A DNA stretch of 64,000 nucleotides from Pedobacter sp. BAL39 (GCF_000170795.1 NZ_ABCM01000023.1:22036-86035), one strand, 5' to 3'; positions 51,715 through 61,020 are shown, numbered from the stretch's first letter. Translations and numbers: made by a program. Notes: generated by a model from the sequence alone, not told the origin.

Positions 51715-54714
51715 ATGAAAAATTACCAACGCATCAACAATCTTATCGGGTTTATTCTTTTTGCGGTCGCCACCGGTGTGTATTGGCTTACAATGGAACC
51801 ATCGCTTAGTTTCTGGGACTGTGGTGAGTTCCTCTCCGCGGCTTATAAACTCCAGGTAGGACATCAACCGGGAGCACCTCTGTTTCTAATGATTGGACGG
51901 ATGTTTTCTATTCTTGCAATGGGAGATACCGCCAAAGTGGCCTATTGGCTCAACTTTAGCTCCGTATTGTTTAGTGCAGGGACAATTATGTTTTTATACT
52001 GGACCATTACCGCCCTGGCGCTACGCCTTTACCCCAGTCGCCGGAAACTGGAAACTGCCGGCATATTTGCTGCTGGCATAGTAGGGGCTCTGGCTTACAC
52101 CTTTTCTGATACCTTTTGGTTTTCGGCGGTAGAGGCTGAAGTATATGCCCTCTCCTCTTTGTTTACAGCGATGGTATTCTGGGCCATCCTGAAGTGGGAG
52201 CGACAGCAGAACGATCGCTGGCTGATTTTCATTGCATTTCTCATTGGTCTTTCCATAGGTGCACATTTGCTCAGTCTGCTGACAATTCCTGCTGTGGTAT
52301 TCATCTACTATCTCAACAAGACACCAAAGCTGAGCACCGCCGGCATCTGGAAAACCTTAGGTGTCGGCTGTCTCCTTGTTGGCATCGTACAGGTGCTCAT
52401 CGTGCAATATACGGTGCTCATGGCGGCAAAAATGGATCTCTTTTTTGTGAACACGCTTAAACTAGGCTTTGGCTCCGGAGCGCTGTTTTTTATATTTATT
52501 GTTGCCGTCGGCCTCGGTTACGGGCTTTACTATTCCAATCACAAAAAAAAATACCGGCTCAACCTCGGACTCGTTTGCCTTACCTTTCTGTTGTTCGGAT
52601 TCAGCAGCTATTTTACCATCGTCATTAGGGCAAATGCTAAACCGAACATCAACTTGTCCAATCCTGATAACGCCTATTCACTATACGATTATCTGGGGCG
52701 AACAAATTATGGAGAAACACCGCTGCTCTATGGAAGGACATTTGATGCAGAGCAGACAGGATCGAAGGACACCGGCAAAACCTATAGAAAAGCTGCAGCA
52801 ACTTACGAAGAGTCCGGTCAGTCCTTCAAGCTGGAGTACGACAAAAACATGTTCTTTCCACGGATGTATAGCAACAAAGCTCAGCATCCCGAATTCTACA
52901 GGCAATGGACGGGGCTTCAGGAAGGGACGAGTCCTGGCTTTTTTCAGAACCTTCATTTTTTTAGCAGCTACCAGGTTGGATTCATGTATTTCCGCTATTT
53001 CCTTTGGAATTTCGTGGGACGACAGAATGATGAGCAAGGGCAGGGCAGCCTTCATGAAGGAAACTGGATCAGTGGCATCAAACCACTGGATGCCATGCGC
53101 CTGGGCAATCAATCCCATCTACCAGAAACATTAAAAAATAACGAAGGTAGAAATGTTTACTATGGCCTTCCCTTATTATTAGGCATCGCAGGACTGGTCT
53201 TTCTCTATCAGCGAAACAAAGGTATCGCCCTCGTCGTCTGCACCTTGTTCTTTTTCACAGGGCTTGCCATTATCCTTTACTTAAACCAGGATCCTTTACA
53301 GGTGCGGGAAAGAGATTATGCTTACGTCGGATCCTTCTATGCCTTCGCCATTCTCATCGGCTTCGGCTTCCTTGCAGTAAAAGATTTACTAAACCGCTAC
53401 GTGTCCGCCAGACTTAGTCTTGTCGCAGCCGCTATCTCCTGCATATTGGCCGTCCCTGTACTCATGGGTTTAGAAGGATGGGACGACCACAACCGTTCAA
53501 ATAAAACGACGGCACTTCAGTATGCTACAAACTACTTGAATTCATGCGCAGCAAATGCTATTCTATTCACCAACGCAGACAATGATACTTTCCCTTTATG
53601 GTATGCGCAGGAAGTAGAGGGGATCAGGACAGATGTTAGGGTCGTCTGTCTGCAGTTTCTGGGTGATGACAACTACATCAATCAGATGAAAAAACAAATG
53701 AACAAGTCAGCCCCTCTTCCTATAAGAATGACAGAAAGCAAATATGTTAAAGGTCTGAGGGACTACCTTCCTTATGTAGATTATGATTTTACAGATAGTG
53801 TTGAATTGAAGGACCTGCTGGGAGTACTTACTTCTGATGCGAAGGAAGATCAGGTGCCAATGATGGATGGCACTTACAGGAATTTTCTGCCTACCAAAAA
53901 ACTAAAGCTGACTGTACATGCTGACCAGGTCATCAAAACAAATACGGTATCCAGGGAGCAAAAGGACCAGATCAGCAATATAGAGTGGACGTTCAATAAA
54001 AATTTTGCCGGAAAGGCCGATCTCGCCATGTTCGATATTCTGATCAACAACAACTGGGAAAGACCTGTGTACTTTGGAACTTCTTTGTCTGAGGACACCT
54101 ATATCGGCCTGGACAAATACCTTTATCAGGAAGGTTATGCCTACCGCCTGCTCCCACTCGCGCGCGACCCTAAGGACGAACGTATAAAAGAAGAACTCAC
54201 AAACAATGACGTCATGTATCAAAATGTCATGGACAAAATGGACTTCTCTGCATTTCGTCGTGCTCATTATCTTGACCCAGAGGCGCGCAGAATCGCGTTC
54301 GGCACCTGGTCCACCAATAATACATTGGCCAGAAATCTTTTAACGGCAGGAGAACCCACAAAAGCCCGCAATTTATTATTGAAAACAATCAGGCAAATGC
54401 CTACCAGAAATTATACCATCAAAGATTCTCTGAATAAGCTGGAAACCATACACCTTTTGTACGAACTTAAAGCTCCAAATGAGGCGGCACAGCTTGCTAA
54501 GAGTACCTTTTCATTTGTTGATCAGGAACTTGCATACCTTACTTCATTAACAGGAAATCAACAACGGCGAAGGATACGGGATATACAATGGGGCATGCAC
54601 GTTCTTAACGGTTTGCAGCAACTCACGGCAGTGAACAAACAGCAAGGTCTGCATACATTGATCAAAGATCGCTGTAGACAGCTCGAAGACGCCTTCACCG
54701 CTTCTTTAGGCTAG
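51715..54714 (+). CDS. DUF2723 membrane protein (protein O-mannosyltransferase-like)
   Basis: A 999-residue protein with many hydrophobic segments in the first half (about 12-330) and again at 480-590, followed by a soluble C-terminal part. The start LTMEPSLSFWDCGEFLSAAYKLQVGHQPGAPLF is the DUF2723 signature, with the acidic residues (D and E of WDCGEF) that would be catalytic in lipid-sugar glycosyltransferases. A second motif is RERDYAYVGSFYAFAILIG. The family is thought to be a GT-C protein O-glycosylation enzyme of Bacteroidota. The late part has TPR-like helices. It is a good candidate user of polyprenol-linked sugar. Confidence 0.9.
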   Translation: MKNYQRINNLIGFILFAVATGVYWLTMEPSLSFWDCGEFLSAAYKLQVGHQPGAPLFLMIGRMFSILAMGDTAKVAYWLNFSSVLFSAGTIMFLYWTITALALRLYPSRRKLETAGIFAAGIVGALAYTFSDTFWFSAVEAEVYALSSLFTAMVFWAILKWERQQNDRWLIFIAFLIGLSIGAHLLSLLTIPAVVFIYYLNKTPKLSTAGIWKTLGVGCLLVGIVQVLIVQYTVLMAAKMDLFFVNTLKLGFGSGALFFIFIVAVGLGYGLYYSNHKKKYRLNLGLVCLTFLLFGFSSYFTIVIRANAKPNINLSNPDNAYSLYDYLGRTNYGETPLLYGRTFDAEQTGSKDTGKTYRKAAATYEESGQSFKLEYDKNMFFPRMYSNKAQHPEFYRQWTGLQEGTSPGFFQNLHFFSSYQVGFMYFRYFLWNFVGRQNDEQGQGSLHEGNWISGIKPLDAMRLGNQSHLPETLKNNEGRNVYYGLPLLLGIAGLVFLYQRNKGIALVVCTLFFFTGLAIILYLNQDPLQVRERDYAYVGSFYAFAILIGFGFLAVKDLLNRYVSARLSLVAAAISCILAVPVLMGLEGWDDHNRSNKTTALQYATNYLNSCAANAILFTNADNDTFPLWYAQEVEGIRTDVRVVCLQFLGDDNYINQMKKQMNKSAPLPIRMTESKYVKGLRDYLPYVDYDFTDSVELKDLLGVLTSDAKEDQVPMMDGTYRNFLPTKKLKLTVHADQVIKTNTVSREQKDQISNIEWTFNKNFAGKADLAMFDILINNNWERPVYFGTSLSEDTYIGLDKYLYQEGYAYRLLPLARDPKDERIKEELTNNDVMYQNVMDKMDFSAFRRAHYLDPEARRIAFGTWSTNNTLARNLLTAGEPTKARNLLLKTIRQMPTRNYTIKDSLNKLETIHLLYELKAPNEAAQLAKSTFSFVDQELAYLTSLTGNQQRRRIRDIQWGMHVLNGLQQLTAVNKQQGLHTLIKDRCRQLEDAFTASLG

Positions 54715-54757
54715 TTTTTAAATTGCTAAAAGCAGTAGACAACCAACTTATAAACAA

Positions 54758-54791
54758 CAATCGTCATCTTGGAAGTCCATGATGACGATTG
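54758..54791. terminator. Bidirectional terminator between DUF2723 and peroxiredoxin genes
   Basis: CAATCGTCATC and GATGACGATTG pair perfectly (11 bp), with TGGA/TCCA continuing inside. It lies between two convergent genes and can serve both strands. Confidence 0.7.
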
Positions 54792-54814
54792 CTTAATTAA
54801 ATAATTACAACTTC

Positions 54815-55450
54815 TTATTTATTAGGTTGTGGTGTGGTTCTCAGGTAAGGTTTGATGACCTTATGCCCTTTAGGGAACTTCGCCGGGATATCTTCTGTTT
54901 TGATGCTGTTCATTACCACCACATCATCACCATCTTTCCAGTCGGCCGGAGTAGCCACGCTATAGTTTGCAGTAAGCTGTAAGGAATCGATTACTCTCAA
55001 GACTTCATCGAAATTTCTTCCTGTTGATGCAGGGTAAGTAAGCATCAGCTTGACCTTTTTATCTGGTGAAATCACAAACAGCGACCTTACCGTCAACGTT
55101 TCAGATGCGTTTGGATGGATCATATCATAAAGGTCGGCCACTTTTTTATCTTCATCGGCAATGATCGGGAACTCTACATTAGTGTTCTGAGTTTCGTTAA
55201 TGTCGTTGATCCAGCCCTTGTGCGACTCTGCAGAGTCCACGCTTAAAGCCAGAACTTTGACATTTCTCTTTTCAAACTCTGATTTCAGAGAGGCGGTGCG
55301 GCCAAGCTCTGTGGTACAAACCGGAGTATAGTCTGCCGGATGTGAAAATAAAACACCCCAGCTATCTCCTAAAAATTCATAAAAATCGATATTGCCAATG
55401 GATGTTTGTGCTTTAAAGTTGGGAGCAACGTCCCCGATTCTTAAACTCAT
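54815..55450 (-). CDS. 1-Cys peroxiredoxin (Prx6-like)
   Basis: A 211-residue peroxiredoxin that reduces hydroperoxides. The peroxidatic Cys45 lies in HPADYTPVCTTELGR, with the conserved Thr and a downstream Arg (FVISPDKKVKLMLTYPASTGRN). There is no second resolving Cys in the sequence, so a 1-Cys mechanism of the Prx6 group is inferred. The C-terminal domain is the longer form typical of that group. It is single, with a terminator on its far side. Confidence 0.94.
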   Translation of the reverse strand: MSLRIGDVAPNFKAQTSIGNIDFYEFLGDSWGVLFSHPADYTPVCTTELGRTASLKSEFEKRNVKVLALSVDSAESHKGWINDINETQNTNVEFPIIADEDKKVADLYDMIHPNASETLTVRSLFVISPDKKVKLMLTYPASTGRNFDEVLRVIDSLQLTANYSVATPADWKDGDDVVVMNSIKTEDIPAKFPKGHKVIKPYLRTTPQPNK

Positions 55451-55502
55451 AATATTGTGTTTTTTTAAGGATATAAAATAATCTACAAGTTAGGTATACT
55501 TT

Positions 55503-56456
55503 TTAAAATAACGAACGCTGTTTTGTCATATCTTCCTTGCCTGAAATTTTTTCAGATAGAAAAGTGACCGTGGGAATTGCAGTTCCCAGGTGCTCGTTAA
55601 ATGCCCGGATCGTATAATCAGCGATGTATGGTGTATCCTTTTCATCGTGCTGATGCAGAAAGAAATAAAGCTTCTCCAGTCCTTGTGCTTTCCAGAGTTT
55701 CAGCCGCTGCACCCATTCATCAATCCTGGCTTCATCGGATGCCTGAAAATCAGATCCATTCCCGACAAAACGGATAAAAGCCTGTGAAGTAGGCAACTCC
55801 ATGTGTACACAGTCCCGTCTGGCACTGGCATCAGTAATCACAGCGCCCTTTTTTAACCTGGAAAGCATGGCGAACAGTTCCTGGCGTACTTTAGGATCAG
55901 CAAACCAGCCTTCATGACGGACCTCCACAAAAACGTCCAGATCAATAGGAAGATAGGTTAGGAACTTCTCAAGTACCTCCATATTCTTCGGACCGAAGTT
56001 ATCACCCATCTGTAAAAAGCAAGGACCCAGATATTTACCAAACTCATAAATGCTGCTCAGGAAAAGGTCTGTTGCTTCTTCAGCATCTTTCAACCGTTTG
56101 ATATGGCTGATGGTACGTGAAAACTTGGGACAGAATACAAAGTCCTGCGTATGATTTGCCTCAGCCTTTTCCTTCCATTTACGGATCAGCTCAGGACCAG
56201 GGATGCTGTAAAATACGGCATTGAGTTCAATAGAATTAAAGTGTCTGACATATTGGTCAAGAAAATCGGCTTCCTTTGTTTTTGCTGGGTAAATCATGTT
56301 AACCCATTCCTTTCTACCCCATTTTGCACAGCCTACAAAACTGGAAAATGCATCTGCAGGCCTTCCTTTTAAGGTTTCCAAGGTCTGCAAGCCATCTGGT
56401 GGCAGGGTAAAATCGATACTATTGATTGATTCTGTTGATGCTTTTCCAAATTCCAT
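55503..56456 (-). CDS. DUF72-domain protein
   Basis: A 317-residue protein from ATG 56456; an upstream in-frame start adds a hydrophobic run that looks spurious. DUF72 is a TIM-barrel-like domain: FVGCAKWGRKEWVNMIYP at the start, HFNSIELNAVFYSIPG, FVEVRHEGWFADP and RFVGNGSDFQASDEARIDEWVQRLKLW are its conserved segments. It has no settled function; a carbohydrate- or nucleic-acid-related hydrolase has been suggested for the fold. It is an isolated minus-strand gene downstream of a strong terminator. Confidence 0.9.
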   Translation of the reverse strand: MEFGKASTESINSIDFTLPPDGLQTLETLKGRPADAFSSFVGCAKWGRKEWVNMIYPAKTKEADFLDQYVRHFNSIELNAVFYSIPGPELIRKWKEKAEANHTQDFVFCPKFSRTISHIKRLKDAEEATDLFLSSIYEFGKYLGPCFLQMGDNFGPKNMEVLEKFLTYLPIDLDVFVEVRHEGWFADPKVRQELFAMLSRLKKGAVITDASARRDCVHMELPTSQAFIRFVGNGSDFQASDEARIDEWVQRLKLWKAQGLEKLYFFLHQHDEKDTPYIADYTIRAFNEHLGTAIPTVTFLSEKISGKEDMTKQRSLF

Positions 56457-56518
56457 ATATAAGTATTTTGTTGTCAATGCTAAAATAGCTAACGATTTTA
56501 AGACCTGACCTATCAAAT

Positions 56519-56555
56519 AAAAACCCCGAAACTAACAATTAGTTTCGGGGTTTTT
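56519..56555 (-). terminator. Strong terminator after the protease gene
   Basis: AAAAACCCCGAAACTAA and TTAGTTTCGGGGTTTTT pair perfectly over 17 bp with a 3-base loop. It ends the sigma factor/protease transcript and precedes the DUF72 gene. Confidence 0.9.
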
Positions 56556-56582
56556 AAGATTCATCATCGAAATGAATGATGA

Positions 56583-57674
56583 CTATTTATATACTTTGAT
56601 CATAAATACATAATCCTGCATTTTCTCAATCTGCTTGGTTCTGCTCAAGCCCTGAAGCGACTTTCTTTTATTAAAAGGTGTCCTTCTGCCTAAGGAATCA
56701 TCGGCAATAGAGCGCAAAGCCTCCTGGACATATTTAGATTTAATGGCGAAAGTGGCACCATCAACCTGGTTCTCCTTCGCAGAGACCACACCGATCACAT
56801 TTCCCTGGTTGTCCAGCAAAGGACCACCACTGTTGCCCGGATTCACTAATATAGAAACCTGATACTGGGTAGTGTCACCATTGTGACCGGTTTTAGAACT
56901 CACATAACCTTCACCAAAAACAGCATCATCCTTAGGAAAGCCCAGTGTATATACTTGTTCTCCCATGCCGATGTTGTTATTTCTGATCTTGTATGGCAGA
57001 TTTGATAATGATTTGAAACCCTCATCCTCAATTTTCAAAATGGCAAGGTCATACTGAGGATCACGGAAAGGAATAGAAACTTTAAATGATTCACCCTTGC
57101 TATTCTGAACATAGACGGAGTCTGCTCCATCGACCACATGAAGGTTTGTGCAGATGTAGCCATTTGCGGTCAGCGCAAAGCCTGTTCCACCATAGTTTGC
57201 AGGTTTAGCGCTTTTCTGCGCAGCTGCACCGTTATTTAACTTACGGATCAGGTTGTTCTGAACAGAGCTCATCTTCGCAAGCTGTCTGCTCACCAACTGA
57301 ACGTCACCAATCTGTTTTGTATTTTGTTTAATGGAATATACGGTAACCGAGGCCAGGAAGATGAATGAAGCAGCAACAGCAATTGCAGCTTTATTTTTAC
57401 GCCACATATTGACGATCTTCGATGGATGAGGTCCAAGCTCCCTGCTCAGCGCCGGAACGTCGATATCCGCATGGATCTGATCCATCCTGCTCTTCAAATC
57501 AAGCGTAGCAGCATAATCTCCCATAGCATCAAGAAACACCTTATGAGTAACTACCTTATGATCTACCGAAGGATCGCTAATGCGCAGTTCCTCAAAAGCT
57601 TTTGCCTCTGATTCCGAAAGATTACCCTTAAGGTAGTCTTCTATTATAACCTGTAACTCAATCTCGTTTCTCAT
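56583..57674 (-). CDS. Membrane-anchored trypsin-like serine protease
   Basis: A 363-residue protein. The N-terminal 92 residues are cytoplasmic and helical, with an anti-sigma-like or adaptor look (IEDYLKGNLSESEAKAFEEL). A single membrane segment at about 96-114 is followed by an extracytoplasmic trypsin/HtrA-type domain with His179 (TNLHVV), Asp209 (DLAILKI) and Ser282 (NPGNSGGPL), so the triad is complete. No PDZ domain is present. It directly follows the sigma factor gene by 6 bp, as anti-sigma genes do. It may both hold the sigma factor and act as a protease sensor; that is inference. Confidence 0.87.
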   Translation of the reverse strand: MRNEIELQVIIEDYLKGNLSESEAKAFEELRISDPSVDHKVVTHKVFLDAMGDYAATLDLKSRMDQIHADIDVPALSRELGPHPSKIVNMWRKNKAAIAVAASFIFLASVTVYSIKQNTKQIGDVQLVSRQLAKMSSVQNNLIRKLNNGAAAQKSAKPANYGGTGFALTANGYICTNLHVVDGADSVYVQNSKGESFKVSIPFRDPQYDLAILKIEDEGFKSLSNLPYKIRNNNIGMGEQVYTLGFPKDDAVFGEGYVSSKTGHNGDTTQYQVSILVNPGNSGGPLLDNQGNVIGVVSAKENQVDGATFAIKSKYVQEALRSIADDSLGRRTPFNKRKSLQGLSRTKQIEKMQDYVFMIKVYK

Positions 57675-57680
57675 ATCACC

Positions 57681-58247
57681 TTAAACTTGAAAAAACAACT
57701 TCTTCAGTCGCTGCAGACATTTATATTTCTGTGTTTTGGCATTGTCTGTATTCGTGTAGCCAAATTTCTCACAGATGTCCTGCATGCTGAGATTGTTGAT
57801 GTAAAAATCCTGAATAATGGTTTTGCAAGGTTCTCCCAGATGGACCAATGCATCCTGCATCTTATCAAATTGTTTGTCCTTCTCTTCATGATGCTCTACA
57901 TCTACCTCGACGGAGATCACATCTTCAAAGTCCGCAATGTTGCTGGTCTTCTTACTCTGCTGTGCAAGCTTCTTTAGCCATATGCGTCTGCAAACTGAAT
58001 AGATATAGGTCTTTAACTTACTGCTCAACTCAAAATCACCACCTTTAATCTTATTATATAAAACGATGATTCCTTCCTGATACACATCTTTTGCATCATC
58101 CTCGTCACCGTTATTATTTAATATAAATTGTAAAATCATCGGAAAGTACCCGGTATACAATTTATTTAGTGCATCATCTGAGTTATTAAGTACCCCTAAA
58201 ACTACCTCTCTATCTGTTGGAACTGAACTGCTTAACTTATTACTCAC
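57681..58247 (-). CDS. ECF-type sigma-70 factor
   Basis: A 188-residue sigma factor from GTG 58247 (a TTG just before it is also possible). Region 2 is seen in FILNNNGDEDDAKDVYQEGIIVLYNKI and region 4 in LGEPCKTIIQDFYINNLSMQDICEKFGYTNTDNAKTQK, giving the two-domain layout of ECF factors. It is co-transcribed with the membrane protease. The intergenic region before it holds a duplicated GGTAACC motif and a 24-bp palindrome, so autoregulation is likely. The inducing signal is unknown. Confidence 0.92.
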   Translation of the reverse strand: MSNKLSSSVPTDREVVLGVLNNSDDALNKLYTGYFPMILQFILNNNGDEDDAKDVYQEGIIVLYNKIKGGDFELSSKLKTYIYSVCRRIWLKKLAQQSKKTSNIADFEDVISVEVDVEHHEEKDKQFDKMQDALVHLGEPCKTIIQDFYINNLSMQDICEKFGYTNTDNAKTQKYKCLQRLKKLFFQV

Positions 58248-58271
58248 CAATTAATACATTTATACGTGAAT

Positions 58272-58445
58272 GGTAACCCAATGATAGCAAAAAAAAATAT
58301 TTTTTTTACCTTCGCCGCGTGAATACCAAATACCGCGGTATCTGGTAGGAAAATAACCTGCAGCTTAATACCTGAAGAACGCTGTGGGTAACCTAAATCG
58401 CATCGAAAAAATATTTTTTATTTTTTTTAAGGTTACTGGGTTACC
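58272..58445. promoter_or_regulatory. Repeated GGTWACC and A6TAT6 modules
   Basis: GGTAACC occurs at 58272 and 58387, and GGTTACC at 58439. The first two are each followed 25-26 bp later by the centre of an A-run/TA/T-run (58289-58307 and 58406-58419). Between the modules lies a 24-bp palindrome (58324-58347). All this is between the sigma factor gene and a divergent small lipoprotein gene, so it is a probable shared control region. The binding proteins are unknown. Confidence 0.5.
58324..58347. promoter_or_regulatory. 24-bp near-perfect palindrome
   Basis: Reads TACCAAATACCGC then GGTATCTGGTA, with one mismatched pair; the inner ATACCGCGGTAT is perfect. It is 77 bp upstream of the sigma factor start and 157 bp upstream of the lipoprotein gene. 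Confidence 0.55.
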
Positions 58446-58503
58446 TTTTCATATTTGAGGTATTAATCTGTAAAATTAATTAATTATTTAAAACAGAATT
58501 AGA

Positions 58504-58722
58504 ATGAAAAACGCATTTAAATTAGGCTTTTTAGCTTTAGCAATCACTTTATCAGTTTCAGCTTGTGGCGGTTCAGAAAAAACTGGCGAATCTACAGATA
58601 CTACTGTAACTGATTCAAGCGCAGTTGTTACTGAAGTTGATACTAACGTTGTTGATTCAACTGTAAAAGATACTACAGTTAAAACTACAACTACTACTAC
58701 TGACACTGTAGCTAAACACTAA
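58504..58722 (+). CDS. Small Thr/Val-rich lipoprotein
   Basis: A 72-residue protein. Lipobox LSVSACGG puts the lipidated Cys at residue 21. The mature part is an unstructured Thr/Asp/Val-rich tail with many DTT/TTT repeats. It is divergent from the ECF sigma factor with the shared control region described above. Such short lipoproteins are abundant in this phylum and are usually of unknown function. A strong terminator follows 18 bp after the stop. Confidence 0.85.
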   Translation: MKNAFKLGFLALAITLSVSACGGSEKTGESTDTTVTDSSAVVTEVDTNVVDSTVKDTTVKTTTTTTDTVAKH

Positions 58723-58740
58723 GCTTAAAAAAGCTTTATA

Positions 58741-58775
58741 AAAAAAGTCTTTGGATGATTCCAAAGACTTTTTTT
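58741..58775 (+). terminator. Intrinsic terminator after the small lipoprotein gene
   Basis: AAAAAAGTCTTTGG and CCAAAGACTTTTTT pair with a 6-base loop and a T run. Confidence 0.9.
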
Positions 58776-58904
58776 ATGTCCATAACTTCCGCCCAGGCTT
58801 ACGGCTGTCCTTTCATTCATCAAGCCCGGTCGATATAACCTATCTGACCAATCCTCCTCCCACTGCTTTCAGCAATCATATTCATGAAAAACGGCTAATA
58901 ATGT

Positions 58905-58912
58905 TAACTTTG
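58905..58912 (+). promoter_or_regulatory. Candidate -7 element of the purB gene
   Basis: TAACTTTG fits the Bacteroidota TAnnTTTG consensus 23 bp before the ATG. No clear -33 TTTG is seen at the usual distance. Confidence 0.35.
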
Positions 58913-58935
58913 CATTTTTAAAAATCGTTACATTC

Positions 58936-60282
58936 ATGAATTTATCATCACTTCAAGCCATCTCCCCTGTTGATGGACGTTATAGAAATACTACAGAAAA
59001 CCTTTCAAAATATTTTTCGGAATATGCACTGATCAAATACAGAGTATATGTAGAGGTAGAGTATTTCATCGCATTGGCGGAAACCGGACTCCCTGGCCTT
59101 ACTGAATTTGATAAAGGAACATACGATAAGCTGCGTCTGATCTATAAACAATTTGACGACAGCCATGCACAGGAAATCAAAGACACCGAAAAAATCACCA
59201 ACCACGACGTCAAAGCGGTTGAATATTTCATTAAGAAACAATTTGACATCCTCGGTCTTCAGGACTACAAAGAGTTTATCCACTTCGGACTGACCTCTCA
59301 GGACATCAATAACACCGCGATTCCTTATACATTTAAACTTGCCCTGCAGGAAGTGTACTATCCGGCCATCACCAGCCTGATCGGAAGGATCAAAGAACTG
59401 GCGACAGAATGGAAAGACATTCCCCTGCTCGCACATACCCACGGACAACCGGCATCTCCCACAAAACTGGGAAAGGAATTCCTGGTGTTCGCTGAGCGAT
59501 TGGAAATACAATTGAAGAATCTGCAAAATATCCCCAACAGTGCAAAATTTGGTGGTGCTACAGGAAATTTCAATGCACACCACATCGCCTATCCGGAACT
59601 GAATTGGGTAGACTTCTCCAACAACTTCGTAAACAATGTCCTGGGACTTACACGTGCACAGCACACCACCCAGATTGAACATTATGATCAGTTTGCGGCT
59701 CAATGTGATGCGCTAAAAAGAATCAACAACATCATCATCGATCTGGACAGGGACATCTGGGCCTACATCTCCAAAAATTATTTCAAACAGAAAATTAAAG
59801 AAGGTGAAGTGGGATCCTCTGCCATGCCTCATAAAGTCAATCCAATCGATTTTGAGAACGCAGAAGGTAACGCCGGCATTGCAAATGCATTATTTGAATT
59901 CTTTGCGGCCAAATTGCCAATATCGAGGTTACAACGTGACCTTACAGACTCTACAGTACTGAGAAATGTAGGCGTTCCGATGGCACACACCACCATCGCG
60001 ATCAATTCTACCTTAAGGGGACTTAATAAGCTGCTCCTGAACAACGAGATGATTGCCGCAGATCTGGAAAACAACTGGGCTGTTGTGGCTGAAGCGATCC
60101 AGACTGTGCTGAGAAGAGAGGCCTACCCGAACCCTTATGAAGCGTTAAAAGACCTCACCAGAACAAATCAGAAGATTACAGCTGATACCATGGCCGTATT
60201 CATTGACGGCCTTCAGGTAAGTGACCTCATTAAAACTGAGCTTAAGAAAATTACCCCTTTCAACTACACGGGAATTTTCTAA
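58936..60282 (+). CDS. purB: Adenylosuccinate lyase
   Basis: A 448-residue enzyme of the fumarase/aspartase superfamily, needed twice in purine synthesis (SAICAR to AICAR and adenylosuccinate to AMP). The conserved HTHGQPASPT is at residues 167-176 and the flexible signature loop SSAMPHKVNP at 294-303. The N-terminus LSSLQAISPVDGRYRNTT fits the E. coli-like PurB subgroup. Length and motifs are complete. Confidence 0.96.
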   Translation: MNLSSLQAISPVDGRYRNTTENLSKYFSEYALIKYRVYVEVEYFIALAETGLPGLTEFDKGTYDKLRLIYKQFDDSHAQEIKDTEKITNHDVKAVEYFIKKQFDILGLQDYKEFIHFGLTSQDINNTAIPYTFKLALQEVYYPAITSLIGRIKELATEWKDIPLLAHTHGQPASPTKLGKEFLVFAERLEIQLKNLQNIPNSAKFGGATGNFNAHHIAYPELNWVDFSNNFVNNVLGLTRAQHTTQIEHYDQFAAQCDALKRINNIIIDLDRDIWAYISKNYFKQKIKEGEVGSSAMPHKVNPIDFENAEGNAGIANALFEFFAAKLPISRLQRDLTDSTVLRNVGVPMAHTTIAINSTLRGLNKLLLNNEMIAADLENNWAVVAEAIQTVLRREAYPNPYEALKDLTRTNQKITADTMAVFIDGLQVSDLIKTELKKITPFNYTGIF

Positions 60283-60360
60283 TATTATAATGACCTAAAA
60301 CAGACATCGGCACCATAAATTGCTTAGTCGAATTATTTATTTTTGTAATAAAAAAAGACA

Positions 60361-60912
60361 ATGACTATCAACGTATATACAGAACAAACCCCTAACCCTG
60401 CCACCATGAAATTCATGGTCAATAAATTATTGATCAATGGCAGTGAAGATTTTGCAACAAGAGAAAGCGCTGAACATTCGCAGTTTGCAAAGGAACTGTT
60501 CAAGTTCAACTTTGTGAACGGTGTATTCTTTGCCAGCAATTTTGTGACCATCACAAAAACAGAGGATGCTGACTGGCAAGACATTGAAGCACTCCTTAAA
60601 GATTTTGTCAAAGGTGCTGTAGAATCAGAATATAAAATCAAAGAAGAAACACAGGCTGAAGCTCCTGCATTTGAAGGTTCTGACCTGGAGATCAAGATTC
60701 AGCAGATTCTTCATGACTATGTGCGCCCGGCTGTTGAACAGGACGGTGGTGCCATCAGTTATAAATCTTTCGACGAAGGTGTCGTTACTGTAGAACTTCG
60801 CGGTTCATGCAGCGGTTGCCCTTCTTCTACCATCACGCTAAAATCAGGTATACAGAACTTGTTACAGCGCATGGTTCCGGAAGTAAAAGAAGTAGTATCT
60901 GAAGCGCTATAA
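60361..60912 (+). CDS. Nfu-type iron-sulfur carrier
   Basis: A 183-residue protein with an N-terminal Nfu/NifU N-domain (YTEQTPNPATMKFMVNKLL) and a C-terminal NifU-like domain bearing C150-x-x-C153 in RGSCSGCPSSTITL. Nfu proteins receive Fe-S clusters and pass them to targets. It is complete and starts 78 bp after purB on the same strand. A nested terminator-like hairpin follows. Confidence 0.93.
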   Translation: MTINVYTEQTPNPATMKFMVNKLLINGSEDFATRESAEHSQFAKELFKFNFVNGVFFASNFVTITKTEDADWQDIEALLKDFVKGAVESEYKIKEETQAEAPAFEGSDLEIKIQQILHDYVRPAVEQDGGAISYKSFDEGVVTVELRGSCSGCPSSTITLKSGIQNLLQRMVPEVKEVVSEAL

Positions 60913-60938
60913 TACAATCATTATTGTTGTTTTAGGTT

Positions 60939-61020
60939 AAAAAAAGGCCTTTATACAATCGGACTCAAAATCTTTTGAAGGAAAGATTTTATATGTGCTC
61001 TTTGTATAAAGGCTTTTTTT
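60939..61020 (+). terminator. Long nested hairpin after the Nfu gene
   Basis: An outer pair (AAAAAAAGGCCTTTATACAA with TTGTATAAAGGCTTTTTTT, one extra G) encloses an inner perfect 9-bp hairpin AAAATCTTT/AAAGATTTT (60967-60990). It ends in seven or more T. The rest of the 298-bp gap to 61211 holds no supported gene. Confidence 0.7.
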
